Source: Thermomonospora catenispora (GTDB lineage: Bacteria; Actinomycetota; Actinomycetes; Streptosporangiales; Streptosporangiaceae). From it: DNA of 40,650 bases. Below are positions 15,798 to 23,222 of the stretch, in pieces; the stretch's first letter is position 1; each line of letters starts with the position of its first letter. The notes under the pieces are model-generated. The model made no database searches. It saw only the letters and a program-made list of their open reading frames with translations, and was not told where the DNA came from. A program made the position numbers and the translations under genes. The DNA lies in the NCBI RefSeq assembly GCF_006363815.1, contig NZ_RRYT01000001.1, forward strand, positions 326,768 to 367,417. The letters run 5' to 3'.

Positions 15798-16736
15798 TCA
15801 GAACGCCGGGCCGCGCTCCAGGAGGGTGTCGTAGAGCATCTGCTGGACGGTCTCGCGCACGTGATCGGTGAGGTCGAAGACCGTCATCGGATCGTCGGCG
15901 TCCCGCGGGCCGTACCCCTTCAGGGTCATGGGCTCGCCGAAGCGGATCAGCCACTTGGAGGGCAGCGGGATCAATCCGAGCGCGCCCAGCAGCGGGAAGG
16001 TCGGAGTGATCGGGAAGTACGGCAGGCCCAGCAGGCGGGCCAGGGCGCGGACGTCGCCGATCTTGGGGTAGATCTCCTCGGCGCCCACGATGGCGACGGG
16101 GACGATGGGGGCCTCGGCGCGCAGCGCGGTCTCCACGAACCCGCCGCGGCCGAACCGCTGCAGCCGGTAGCGCTCGCCGAAGGGCTTGCCGACCCCCTTG
16201 AAGCCCTCGGGGAACACCCCGACCAGCTCGTCCTTGCTCAGCAGGCGGTGCGCGTCGGCCGGATGGGCCAGGGTGTGACCGGCCTTGCGGGACAGGTGCC
16301 CCAGCACCGGCACCTGGTAGACCAGGTCGGCGCCGAGCAGCCGCAGGTCGCGACGGGCGTGGTCGTGCACGGCGACCTGCAGGATGAGGCCGTCCAGCGG
16401 CAGCGTCCCGGAGTGGTTGGCGACCACCAGGGCGCGACCGGACCGGGGGATGTGCTCGGTCCCGCGCAGCTCCACCCGGAACCAGTACCGGTACAGGACG
16501 CGGACGAGCGGCAGCAGGACCGTGTCGGTCAGCTCGCGGTCGAAGCCGAACTCGTCGACCTCGTAGTCGCCGTTCAGCCGCCGGCGCAGGAACTCCAGCA
16601 GGGCCGAGAGCCGATCCTCGGCGTCGGCGCCGGCGTCGGAGCCCGTGCCGGCATCGGCGTCGGCGAACGTCAGCGGGATGACCGGGGCCACATCGGGTTC
16701 GTCGGGCGCCTCCCTCGGCCGGCGGTGCGCGGTCAT
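15798..16736 (-). CDS. lysophospholipid acyltransferase family protein (PlsC-like)
   Basis: The ATG at 16736 overlaps the SDR stop (ATGA) and gives 312 aa. Family features are the VVANHSGTLPLDG segment in place of a plain HxxxxD motif, the acceptor-site FPEGFKGVGKP, and the PIVPVAIVGAEE strand. The layout resembles the LPLAT/MGAT-like group rather than classical PlsC. These enzymes transfer acyl chains to glycerol-based or other lipid acceptors at the inner membrane face. The first 50 residues are acidic and low-complexity (ADADAGTGSDAGADAED). Coupling to the SDR gene parallels galE2-Rv0502 of mycobacteria, suggesting a shared envelope-lipid task, but the substrate is unknown. Confidence 0.85.
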   Translation of the reverse strand: MTAHRRPREAPDEPDVAPVIPLTFADADAGTGSDAGADAEDRLSALLEFLRRRLNGDYEVDEFGFDRELTDTVLLPLVRVLYRYWFRVELRGTEHIPRSGRALVVANHSGTLPLDGLILQVAVHDHARRDLRLLGADLVYQVPVLGHLSRKAGHTLAHPADAHRLLSKDELVGVFPEGFKGVGKPFGERYRLQRFGRGGFVETALRAEAPIVPVAIVGAEEIYPKIGDVRALARLLGLPYFPITPTFPLLGALGLIPLPSKWLIRFGEPMTLKGYGPRDADDPMTVFDLTDHVRETVQQMLYDTLLERGPAF

Positions 16737-17761
16737 CGCCCGCTCCCTCCCAGCACGGTGGTGAGCCGTTCGAACATCTCCTGGGCGGGGGTGCGGCCGT
16801 CGCCGACGGTCTCGACGAAGTCGGCGAACGCCGCCTCGGCGCTGTAGGCGGGGCGCCAGCGCAGCTCCGCCGCCAGCTTCGAGCAGTCGATCACCCGCCC
16901 GTACATCAGCCAGCGCAGCAGCTCGGAGGAGAACCCCGACAGCCCGGCGAACCGGCGGCCCAGACCGCCGAACAGCTGGACGGACGCCTCCGGCACGGGG
17001 ACCGAGGGCCGCCCGGCCCGGCGCAGCGCCTGCGAGAGCAGCAGCACCCCGTCTCCGGCCACGTTGAAGCAGCCGGGGTGGTCCTCCAGCGTCATCCGGC
17101 GCAGCACCTCGGCCCCGTCGTCGGCGTGCACGAACTGCAGCCGCGGGTCGAAGCCCAGCACCGTCGGCACCACCGGCAGCCGCAGGTACCGGGTGACCGG
17201 TGAGTCCACGTCGGGACCCAGGAAGTTGGCGAACCGCAGCACCGTCACCGTCAGGTCCGAGCGGCGTCGCTGCAGTCCTCGGACGTAGCCCTCCACCTCG
17301 GTGGCGTCCTTGGCGGAGCCGGAGGAGGGCGCCTCCACGGGCTCGTCGGTCTCGGTGAAGACCGCCGGGTCCCGCGGCGAGGAGCCGTACACCGCCGCCG
17401 TGGAGCGCACCACCAGCTTGCGCACGTCCGGCGACCGTTGGCAGGCCGCCAGCAGCTGCATGGTGCCGATGACGTTGAGTTCCTTCACCTTCGCCCGAGG
17501 GCCGTACTGGGCGGTCTCCAGACTGCAGTGGACCACCGTGTCGACCCGCTCGGCGGAGATGATCTTGGCGATGCTCGGCGTGCGGATGTCGACGCGCACG
17601 AACTCGGTGCGCCCGAGCGGCGCCGTGGGGGGGACCGTGTCCACGCCGATGACGCGTTCGATGCCCGGCTCGGCCTGCAGCGCGCTCGCCACCCGGGCGC
17701 CCAGGAACCGGGACACCCCCGTGACCAGGACGACGCGAGCGGCGGAGGGCGTAGCCGACAC
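16733..17761 (-). CDS. NAD-dependent epimerase/dehydratase-like SDR (atypical)
   Basis: I place the start at GTG 17761 (VSATPSAARVVLVTG), giving 342 aa; the longer frame upstream runs through the bS22 micro-gene. The fold is an extended SDR: N-terminal beta strand with TGVSRFLG, then IGVDTVPP, the STAAVYG strand, and RFANFLGPD. Two hallmarks are altered. The central glycine of TGxxGxxG is arginine, and no YxxxK catalytic pair is evident where expected (around SAKDATEVEGYVRG). It may therefore bind NAD or a ligand without classical epimerase chemistry. The gene is coupled to the acyltransferase downstream and lies 38 bp after the bS22 gene, an order conserved across actinobacteria. Confidence 0.85.
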   Translation of the reverse strand: MSATPSAARVVLVTGVSRFLGARVASALQAEPGIERVIGVDTVPPTAPLGRTEFVRVDIRTPSIAKIISAERVDTVVHCSLETAQYGPRAKVKELNVIGTMQLLAACQRSPDVRKLVVRSTAAVYGSSPRDPAVFTETDEPVEAPSSGSAKDATEVEGYVRGLQRRRSDLTVTVLRFANFLGPDVDSPVTRYLRLPVVPTVLGFDPRLQFVHADDGAEVLRRMTLEDHPGCFNVAGDGVLLLSQALRRAGRPSVPVPEASVQLFGGLGRRFAGLSGFSSELLRWLMYGRVIDCSKLAAELRWRPAYSAEAAFADFVETVGDGRTPAQEMFERLTTVLGGSGR

Positions 17762-17799
17762 AGTGCACCCCACCCCCAACGGCGGCCCGGCCGGACCGC

Positions 17800-17898
17800 C
17801 TACTTCTTGTTGCGGCGCTGGATGCGGGTCTTCTTCAGCAGCTTGCGGTGCTTCTTCTTGGCCATCCGCTTGCGGCGCTTCTTGATGACGGAACCCAC
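17800..17898 (-). CDS. bS22-type ribosomal micro-protein (AURKAIP1/COX24 family), 32 aa
   Basis: A GTG start at 17898, with GAGG 4 nt upstream, opens a 32-aa reading frame that is almost entirely Lys and Arg ([20 protein letters not shown], then [12 protein letters not shown]). It matches the tiny actinobacterial protein found as bS22 in mycobacterial 30S ribosome structures and listed as an AURKAIP1/COX24 domain protein. It lies between the HTH gene and the SDR gene, the same place as Rv0500B. It is short enough to be missed by automatic annotation, but its sequence is close to invariant in the phylum as I recall it. Confidence 0.9.
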   Translation of the reverse strand: MGSVIKKRRKRMAKKKHRKLLKKTRIQRRNKK

Positions 17899-18060
17899 GT
17901 GACCTCACTCGTCCGGGAGTCGACAGGGAGACGGACCTGCCGCGCCCGCGACGCAAGGCGTGGGCGCGCGCCATGTCCGAGGCTCAAGACTACTCCTGTG
18001 CACCCGCATGCCACGCCTCCGCCCCCGAAGCGGCGGCGCGATCGGGCCACGACCGTCCCC

Positions 18061-18083
18061 GCCCGCTCGCCGGGCGAGCGGGC
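18061..18083 (-). terminator. hairpin downstream of the HTH gene
   Basis: GCCCGCTCG (18061-18069) pairs perfectly with CGAGCGGGC (18075-18083) across a 5-nt loop, 18 nt beyond the HTH stop codon. Confidence 0.55.
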
Positions 18084-18100
18084 GCAGGCGGCGCTCCGCG

Positions 18101-18304
18101 TCAGCCCGCTTCGATGAACGCGTCGCGGAGGTAGTCGTGCACGGCCTGTTCGGGGACCCGGAACGAGCGCCCCACCCGGATGGCGGGAAGCTCGCCTGAG
18201 TGGACCAGGCGGTAAACGGTCATCTTGGACACCCGCATCACCGCCGCCACCTCGGCCACCGTCAGGAACCTGACCTCGCTGAGAGGCTGCTCACCTGAAG
18301 CCAT
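18101..18304 (-). CDS. excisionase-type (MerR-like) helix-turn-helix protein, 67 aa
   Basis: The start at 18304 (MASGEQPLSEVRFLTVAEV) has AGAGGA 6 nt upstream. The small protein is one winged-helix unit: FLTVAEVAAVMRVSKMTVYR forms the helix-turn-helix and LPAIRVGRSFRVPEQAVHDYL the wing and last helix, like excisionase/BldC-type DNA-binding proteins. It is not BldC itself by sequence. The gene is conserved beside proC and the bS22 micro-gene in actinobacteria (Rv0500A position). Its upstream region carries two palindromes, suggesting tight control or autoregulation. It is not associated with any phage or integrase gene here. Confidence 0.88.
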   Translation of the reverse strand: MASGEQPLSEVRFLTVAEVAAVMRVSKMTVYRLVHSGELPAIRVGRSFRVPEQAVHDYLRDAFIEAG

Positions 18305-18345
18305 CGGACGTCCTCTTCTCACGTACGGTGCCACCGGCCCTTTAG

Positions 18346-18366
18346 GTGACTTTGATCACGTACGTG
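18346..18366. promoter_or_regulatory. two overlapping palindromes upstream of the HTH gene
   Basis: GTGA-N6-TCAC (18346-18359) has the spacing of a CRP/FNR-type site, and CACGTACGTG (18357-18366) is a perfect 10-bp palindrome overlapping it by 3 bp. Both lie between the candidate promoter and the start codon, where a bound protein would repress. Confidence 0.4.
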
Positions 18367-18376
18367 TTCTTCCCCC

Positions 18377-18404
18377 AGCGTAAATCGTGTAACGGCAGTC
18401 GCAA
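18377..18404 (-). promoter_or_regulatory. candidate promoter of the HTH gene
   Basis: TTGCGA (18404-18399), 16 bp, TACGCT (18382-18377) on the reverse strand. It would give a leader of about 65 nt containing both palindromes. Confidence 0.4.
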
Positions 18405-18413
18405 GAGGGAAGT

Positions 18414-19253
18414 TCAGACAATCAGCCCAGAACGTGACATAAGGTATGCCGTCAGCGGCTCGTACCGGTCGGGACGCACCCCGTCGTCCAACGGCACGGT
18501 GACCAGGATCTTCCCCTCCACCTGCCCCGCGAACAGGGCGGGGTCGTTGCAGTCGGCGAATCCCACGGTGTCGATCCCGGCCTGCCCGGCGGCCCCGGCC
18601 CAGCCGTGGTCGGCGATGACCAGATCCGGCCAGTGGGCGCGGCCGGCCGCCGGCGATCCGTCCGCCGCCGGGGAGGACGCCGCCAGCTCCGCCAGCACGG
18701 CCTCCATCGGCGCCGAGTCGTGGGTGTGCTGCACCCGGCCGGCCTCGTCCTCCAGCGCCGCGACCGTCCCCTCCAGGTAGCGGATCCGCCGCGGCTCCGG
18801 GGGCGCGCCGACCTCGGGCACGTACGACCACCCCTCGGCGGGGGTCAGCACCGTGCAGCCGCGGGCGCGCAGCGCCCGGCCCACCGCCGCGTAGATCGGG
18901 GTCAGCACCTCCGGGTGGCCGGTGGCCAGCAGCACCCGCTCGCGCCGCCGGGCCGCCAGGCCGATGCGCTCGGCCATGACCTCCAGCGCGTCGATGGTCT
19001 TGTCCGGGTCGATGGTGTCGTCGCCGTACAGGTGCCGGGGGTCGGGGATCACCCCGCACAGCTCGGCCATCATGGCCAGCACGTCCCGCTCGGTCCACCG
19101 CCGCCGGAAGACCAGGCCGAACCGGTAGTACGGGTAGCCGAGCGCCATCCGCCGGTAGTGCAGCAGGTTGTTCTGCCGGGGAGTGGCCACATCGCCGGCG
19201 ATCATCGAGGCGACCAGGTGCTCGCGCAGCTCCTCACGGGTGGGCACGGGCAC
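18414..19253 (-). CDS. conserved actinobacterial protein of unknown function
   Basis: I do not recognise a firm family; relatives are, as I remember, sometimes labelled 'phosphatase' without evidence. From GTG 19253 (or 19247) the product is about 279 aa. It begins with a helical segment (TREELREHLVASMIAGDVAT), then NNLLHYRRMALGYPYYRFGL, and ends with two alternating strand-helix blocks (LVIADHGWAGAAGQAGIDTV, ILVTVPLDDGV) that suggest an alpha/beta fold. Acidic and histidine residues (IADHGW, FADCNDP) could form a metal or active site. No signal peptide is evident. The start is uncertain because no good ribosome-binding site is close. It follows acuC with about 20 bp spacing, so the two are probably co-transcribed. 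Confidence 0.65.
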   Translation of the reverse strand: MPVPTREELREHLVASMIAGDVATPRQNNLLHYRRMALGYPYYRFGLVFRRRWTERDVLAMMAELCGVIPDPRHLYGDDTIDPDKTIDALEVMAERIGLAARRRERVLLATGHPEVLTPIYAAVGRALRARGCTVLTPAEGWSYVPEVGAPPEPRRIRYLEGTVAALEDEAGRVQHTHDSAPMEAVLAELAASSPAADGSPAAGRAHWPDLVIADHGWAGAAGQAGIDTVGFADCNDPALFAGQVEGKILVTVPLDDGVRPDRYEPLTAYLMSRSGLIV

Positions 19254-19273
19254 GGCGGGCGCGGCGGAGCCGG

Positions 19274-20515
19274 TCAGGCCTCCGTCAGCGGATCCAGCCC
19301 GTGCTCGGGGAAGACCGCCTTGCGGGTCGCCAGGATCGCCTGATCCACCGGATTCGCCGGGTCGTAGCCGCTCGCCCACGCGGGCACCTCCAGGGGGTCG
19401 CCGCCGGACCGGTCCGGCGGCAGGTCGGACATCACGGCGGGCGCGATCTCCAGCGTCCGCTTGCGCACGAACTCGCGCCACGGCTCCGGCGTGGCCGTCG
19501 CCGGATCGATGGGCCGGCCCGCCGCCTCGGCCAGCAGATGGGTCCACGCCCGCGGCACCACCTGCACCAGCTCATAGCCCCCGCCGCCGGTGATGATCCA
19601 GCGCCCGCCGGCGACCTCGTGCGCCAGCCGGTGCAGCGCGGCGTAGGCGGCCCGCTGGCCGTCCACGCTCAGCATCAGATGGGCCAGCGGGTCGAGCCGA
19701 TGGCTGTCGCAGCCGTGCTGGGTGAGCAGGACCTGCGGGCGGAACGCGCGCAGCAGCTGCGGCACCACCGCGTGGAACGCCCGCAGCCAGGCGGCGTCCC
19801 CGGTGCCCGGCGGCAGCGCCACGTTCACCGCCATGCCCCGGGCCTCGCCCGTGCCGCACTCCTGGGGGAAGCCGGTGCCCGGGAACAGCGTGCGGGGCGT
19901 CTCGTGCAGGCTGATCGTCAGCACCCGCGGATCGTCGTAGAACGCCGTCTGCACTCCGTCCCCGTGGTGCACGTCCACGTCCACGTACGCGACCCGCTCG
20001 GCGCCGTGCTCCAGCAGCCAGGCGATGGCGATGGCCGGGTCGTCATAGACGCAAAAGCCGCTGGCCGCCGACCGCATCGCATGGTGCAGGCCGCCGGCGA
20101 TGTTGGCCGCGTGCGACGTCCGTCCGGTCCACACCGCCTCGGCCGCCGCCACCGAGGCCCCGGTGACCAGCGCGGACGCCTCGTGCATGCCGATGAACAC
20201 GGGATTGTCGGGGGTCCCCAGACCGTGCCGGGGCACCGGCAGCCCGGTCGATCCGGCGTGCCGGACCGCGGCGATGTACGCCGGGTCGTGGATCAGCTCC
20301 AGCAGCGCCTCTCCGGCCGGCTCGACCGGGGCCACCTCGACGTTGGGCTGATCCAGCACCCCGTACTCGCGGGCGAGCGCCATCGTCAGCTCCACCCGCA
20401 CCGGGTTCATCGGGTGACCCGGGCCGAAGTCGTAGGTGATCAGCCGGTCATCCCACAGGACCCGCAGGTCACAGGGACCGGAGCGGTCCGCGGCCGAGGG
20501 CACGGGCTCGTTCAT
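19274..20515 (-). CDS. acuC: AcuC-like histone-deacetylase-family hydrolase
   Basis: The 413-aa protein is a zinc-dependent class I/II deacetylase homologue. The active site is complete: GGLHHA (His pair about 144-145), YVDVDVHHGDGVQ (metal ligands D181 and H183), the DPLAHL aspartate after QHGCDSHRL, and the GGGGYE tyrosine. In Bacillus subtilis AcuC deacetylates acetyl-CoA synthetase; a similar protein-lysine deacetylase role is likely but the target here is unknown. A -10-like TAGCGT lies 6 bp before the ATG, so the mRNA could be leaderless. It is followed closely by the unknown gene at 18414 and is divergent from the esterase gene. Confidence 0.9.
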   Translation of the reverse strand: MNEPVPSAADRSGPCDLRVLWDDRLITYDFGPGHPMNPVRVELTMALAREYGVLDQPNVEVAPVEPAGEALLELIHDPAYIAAVRHAGSTGLPVPRHGLGTPDNPVFIGMHEASALVTGASVAAAEAVWTGRTSHAANIAGGLHHAMRSAASGFCVYDDPAIAIAWLLEHGAERVAYVDVDVHHGDGVQTAFYDDPRVLTISLHETPRTLFPGTGFPQECGTGEARGMAVNVALPPGTGDAAWLRAFHAVVPQLLRAFRPQVLLTQHGCDSHRLDPLAHLMLSVDGQRAAYAALHRLAHEVAGGRWIITGGGGYELVQVVPRAWTHLLAEAAGRPIDPATATPEPWREFVRKRTLEIAPAVMSDLPPDRSGGDPLEVPAWASGYDPANPVDQAILATRKAVFPEHGLDPLTEA

Positions 20516-20637
20516 GTGTTCACGCTATCGCCCCGCGACCACGGCGCACCGAAAACATCCGCACCAGATGTGACGAAAGGGTGATTTATCCGCTTCAGAG
20601 GGCATCAGGTAACACGAACGAAACATCGGGGGTGCAC

Positions 20638-21678
20638 ATGGTGCCGCTTATCCGGGCCCGCCGCCCGCGCAAGGCGGTCGCCCACCCAGACGGGCAGGAG
20701 CCGGAGGCCGATGCCCTCGCGGACCTCAAACCGAGCATGCAGAGCGCGGTGATCTCCCGCGCGCTCCGATTGGGCCTCCGGCCCTTCATGCACCGGCTGC
20801 CGGACCACCCGGTGAGCATCCGGACCGCCCGTACCGCGGTGGACGCCGCCGCCCTGCTCATCGGGCAGCATCCGCAGACCCGGCTGGAGAGCGCGTCCAT
20901 CCCGCGCGAGAACGACCGGCCGCTGACCGGCGAGCTGTTGATCCCCGAAAAGGGCGCGATCGAGGACGCGGCCATGCTGTACCTGCACGGCGGCGGCTAC
21001 ATCGTGTGCTCGCCGCGCACCCACCGGCCGATCACCTCACGGCTGTCGGCCGACTGCAGGCTGCCGGTGCTCGTGCCGCACTACCGGCTGGCGCCCGAGC
21101 ATCCGTTCCCGGCGCCCCTGGAGGACGCCCTGGACGCCTACCGGTGGCTGCTGGAGCAGGGCTACCCGACGGACCGGATCGTGGTCGCCGGCGACTCGGC
21201 GGGCGGCCACCTGGCCGCGGTGCTGACCGCCGAGCTCTGCCGCCTCGACCTGCCCTCCCCGGCCGGGCTGGTGCTGTTCTCCCCCTGGGTGGACCTGACC
21301 TGCGAGCTGTCGGTGGAATGCGATCCGCAGGTGCGGGACGCCTACATCAGCCCGCAGATGGCGCGCCGCATCGCCCGGCTGGTGACCGGCCAGGACGACC
21401 CCGACCCCCGGCTGGCGCTGCTGGAGTGCGACTGGGAGAACGTCCCTCCGGTGCTGATCCAGGTCGGCGGGGACGAGGTGCTGCGTCCGGAGGCGGAGCG
21501 GCTGGCCGAGGCGCTGACCGAGGCCGGCGCGCACTGCGTGCTGCAGATCTGGCCGGGCCAGATGCACGACTTCCAGATCCTCAACCGGGTGCTCCCCGAG
21601 GCCCGGCGGGCCTTGGCGGAGGTCTCCCGCTTCGTCTGCTCCCTGCTGGAGGAGCCCGACCGCGGCGCCGTCGCCTGA
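20638..21678 (+). CDS. alpha/beta hydrolase of the hormone-sensitive-lipase family
   Basis: The 346-aa product (ATG 20638; a GTG at 20632 is also possible) has the HSL-type oxyanion motif YLHGGGYIVCS and the nucleophile elbow GDSAGGHLAA, with the acid likely in QVGGDEVL and the histidine in GQMHDFQIL. Such enzymes hydrolyse short-chain esters or acyl groups of small molecules. The substrate is unknown. About 85 residues precede the core, with a basic start (RARRPRKAV), forming a cap. No signal peptide is apparent, so it is probably cytosolic. It is divergent from acuC and isolated from other genes on its strand. Confidence 0.9.
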   Translation: MVPLIRARRPRKAVAHPDGQEPEADALADLKPSMQSAVISRALRLGLRPFMHRLPDHPVSIRTARTAVDAAALLIGQHPQTRLESASIPRENDRPLTGELLIPEKGAIEDAAMLYLHGGGYIVCSPRTHRPITSRLSADCRLPVLVPHYRLAPEHPFPAPLEDALDAYRWLLEQGYPTDRIVVAGDSAGGHLAAVLTAELCRLDLPSPAGLVLFSPWVDLTCELSVECDPQVRDAYISPQMARRIARLVTGQDDPDPRLALLECDWENVPPVLIQVGGDEVLRPEAERLAEALTEAGAHCVLQIWPGQMHDFQILNRVLPEARRALAEVSRFVCSLLEEPDRGAVA

Positions 21679-21752
21679 CCGGAACGGTCCCCGGCGCCGA
21701 GCGGGCGCGCGGCGCGGCCCCCGCGCAAGGGCCTGTCAGAGCCTCAGGACCC

Positions 21753-22172
21753 TCAGACCGCCTCGGCGTGCCGGGACGCGCCCTGCCGCTCGGCCCGGGG
21801 GAGGAACACGCCTCCCAGGGCGGCCAGCGCGGCGACGCCCTCGCCGACCAGGCTCCAGGTCTTCTCGCCGTACCAGACCGGGTCGTGCATGTCCGGCAGC
21901 GGGCCGAGGACCCCCACATCGACCCACAGGTACAGCAGCAGGGCCCCCACCGCGGTGGCGGCCACGACGAAGGCGACCGCATAGGTCCAGCGGCGCGGCC
22001 GCACGGCGACCAGGACGGCGGACACGGCCGCCACGGCGGCCTGGAGGCGGAACAGCGTGTCCCCCTCGATGCTGCCGCCCTCGACGAAGGCCATGTCCGG
22101 CGCGAAGCGCCAGTGCACGACCGCGTCGATCACCAGCCCCGCCACCACCAGCACTCGAAGCAACATCCCCAT
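21753..22172 (-). CDS. small four-helix membrane protein
   Basis: The 139-aa protein has about four hydrophobic segments (near residues 3-20, 40-58, 63-88 and 108-124) separated by short loops; an acidic loop (FVEGGSIEGD) lies between the first two. No catalytic motif is seen. I recognise no named family, though the general layout is common among small actinobacterial membrane proteins. Two adjacent ATG codons (22172 and 22166) could serve as start, preceded by a GGGGGC stretch. It is convergent with the esterase gene and lies upstream of nothing it obviously belongs to. Confidence 0.7.
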   Translation of the reverse strand: MGMLLRVLVVAGLVIDAVVHWRFAPDMAFVEGGSIEGDTLFRLQAAVAAVSAVLVAVRPRRWTYAVAFVVAATAVGALLLYLWVDVGVLGPLPDMHDPVWYGEKTWSLVGEGVAALAALGGVFLPRAERQGASRHAEAV

Positions 22173-22303
22173 GCCCCCAGCCGAGCAGAAAGCAAAGATC
22201 GGCTCAATGGACGGTCAGTTCTCTCGCCGCTTTTCCGCCGCTCTCCCCTTCGCCGCCCCCGCGGATCCGGGCCCGGGCTCCGCTCGGCTCCCCCGGCGGG
22301 GCG

Positions 22304-23107
22304 TCAGCCCTCGGCCAGTTCGCGGGCCCGGTTGCGGGCGGCCTCGATGGCCTCGATGACCGCGGCGCGGACGCCGTGCCGCTCCAGCTCGCGGATGGCC
22401 GCGATGGTGGTGCCGCCCGGGGAGGTGACCGCCTCGCGCAGCATCACTGGGTGCTCGCCGGAGTCCCGCAGCATGACCGCCGCCCCGACCGCGGACTGGA
22501 TCACCATCTCCAGCGCGGCGGCGCGCGGCATGCCCAGCAGGATCCCCGCGTCCACCATCGCCTCGACCAGGTAGTAGAAGTACGCCGGGCCGCTGCCCGA
22601 CAGCGCGGTGGCCCCGTCCTGCAGGGCCTCGGGGATCCGCAGCACCTTGCCCACCGGGGACAGCAGCTCCTCGGCGACCTTCAGGTGCTCCTCGGCGGCG
22701 TGCGAACCCGCCGACACCACGCTCATCGCCTCGTCCACCAGCACCGGGGTGTTGGACATCACCCGGATCACCGGCACCCCGTCCGGCAGCCGCTGCTCGA
22801 TGAACGAGCAGGGGATCCCGGCGGCCATCGAGATCACCAGGCGGTCCGGCGCCAGGTGCGGGCGCAGCTCCTCCAGCAGCGCCCCCATGTCCTGCGGCTT
22901 GACGGCCAGGATCAACGTCTTGGCGATCTTGGCCGCCTCGGCGTTGGTGACGACCTCGACGCCGTACCGCTCCCGCAGCAGGGCGCCGCGCTCCTCGCGG
23001 CGGGTCGTCACGACCAGCTCGCCGGGCCGCCGACCGGCCCGCAGCACGCCGGACAGCAGCGCCTCGCCCATCTTCCCGGCGCCGAGAATCGCGATGAGTC
23101 CACTCAC
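22304..23107 (-). CDS. proC: pyrroline-5-carboxylate reductase
   Basis: ProC reduces delta-1-pyrroline-5-carboxylate to proline with NAD(P)H, the last step of proline synthesis. The 267-aa length is normal. The Rossmann motif AILGAGKMGEALLSG opens the protein, AVKPQDMGALLEEL follows, and the C-terminal dimer domain has the signature ALSGSGPAYFYYLVEAMVDA and TSPGGTTIAAIRELE. It lies 115 bp downstream of the proline dehydrogenase gene on the same strand, so opposing proline reactions are neighbours. The locus next to the HTH gene and bS22 is conserved in mycobacteria, but here acuC, an esterase and other genes are inserted between. Confidence 0.96.
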   Translation of the reverse strand: MSGLIAILGAGKMGEALLSGVLRAGRRPGELVVTTRREERGALLRERYGVEVVTNAEAAKIAKTLILAVKPQDMGALLEELRPHLAPDRLVISMAAGIPCSFIEQRLPDGVPVIRVMSNTPVLVDEAMSVVSAGSHAAEEHLKVAEELLSPVGKVLRIPEALQDGATALSGSGPAYFYYLVEAMVDAGILLGMPRAAALEMVIQSAVGAAVMLRDSGEHPVMLREAVTSPGGTTIAAIRELERHGVRAAVIEAIEAARNRARELAEG

Positions 23108-23199
23108 AGGCCCCAGCGTAGCGAGGGTCCGCCGCCGCCCAGGCCCGGTCCGGCCGGCCGCCCTCCCCGGTCCCGTCCCGGGCGGCCGAGGAGGCGAGG

Positions 23200-23216
23200 C
23201 CGGCGGGCCCCGCCGG
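23200..23216 (-). terminator. hairpin after the proline dehydrogenase gene
   Basis: CCGGCGG and CCGCCGG pair across GCC, ending 6 nt beyond the stop codon at 23223. Confidence 0.4.
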
Positions 23217-23222
23217 GCCCCG

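Noticed and set aside
18101-18304. Excisionase-like gene as a sign of an integrated phage or element
   Set aside because: No integrase, attachment-site repeats or phage genes nearby, and the gene's position next to the bS22 micro-gene is conserved in actinobacterial core genomes.
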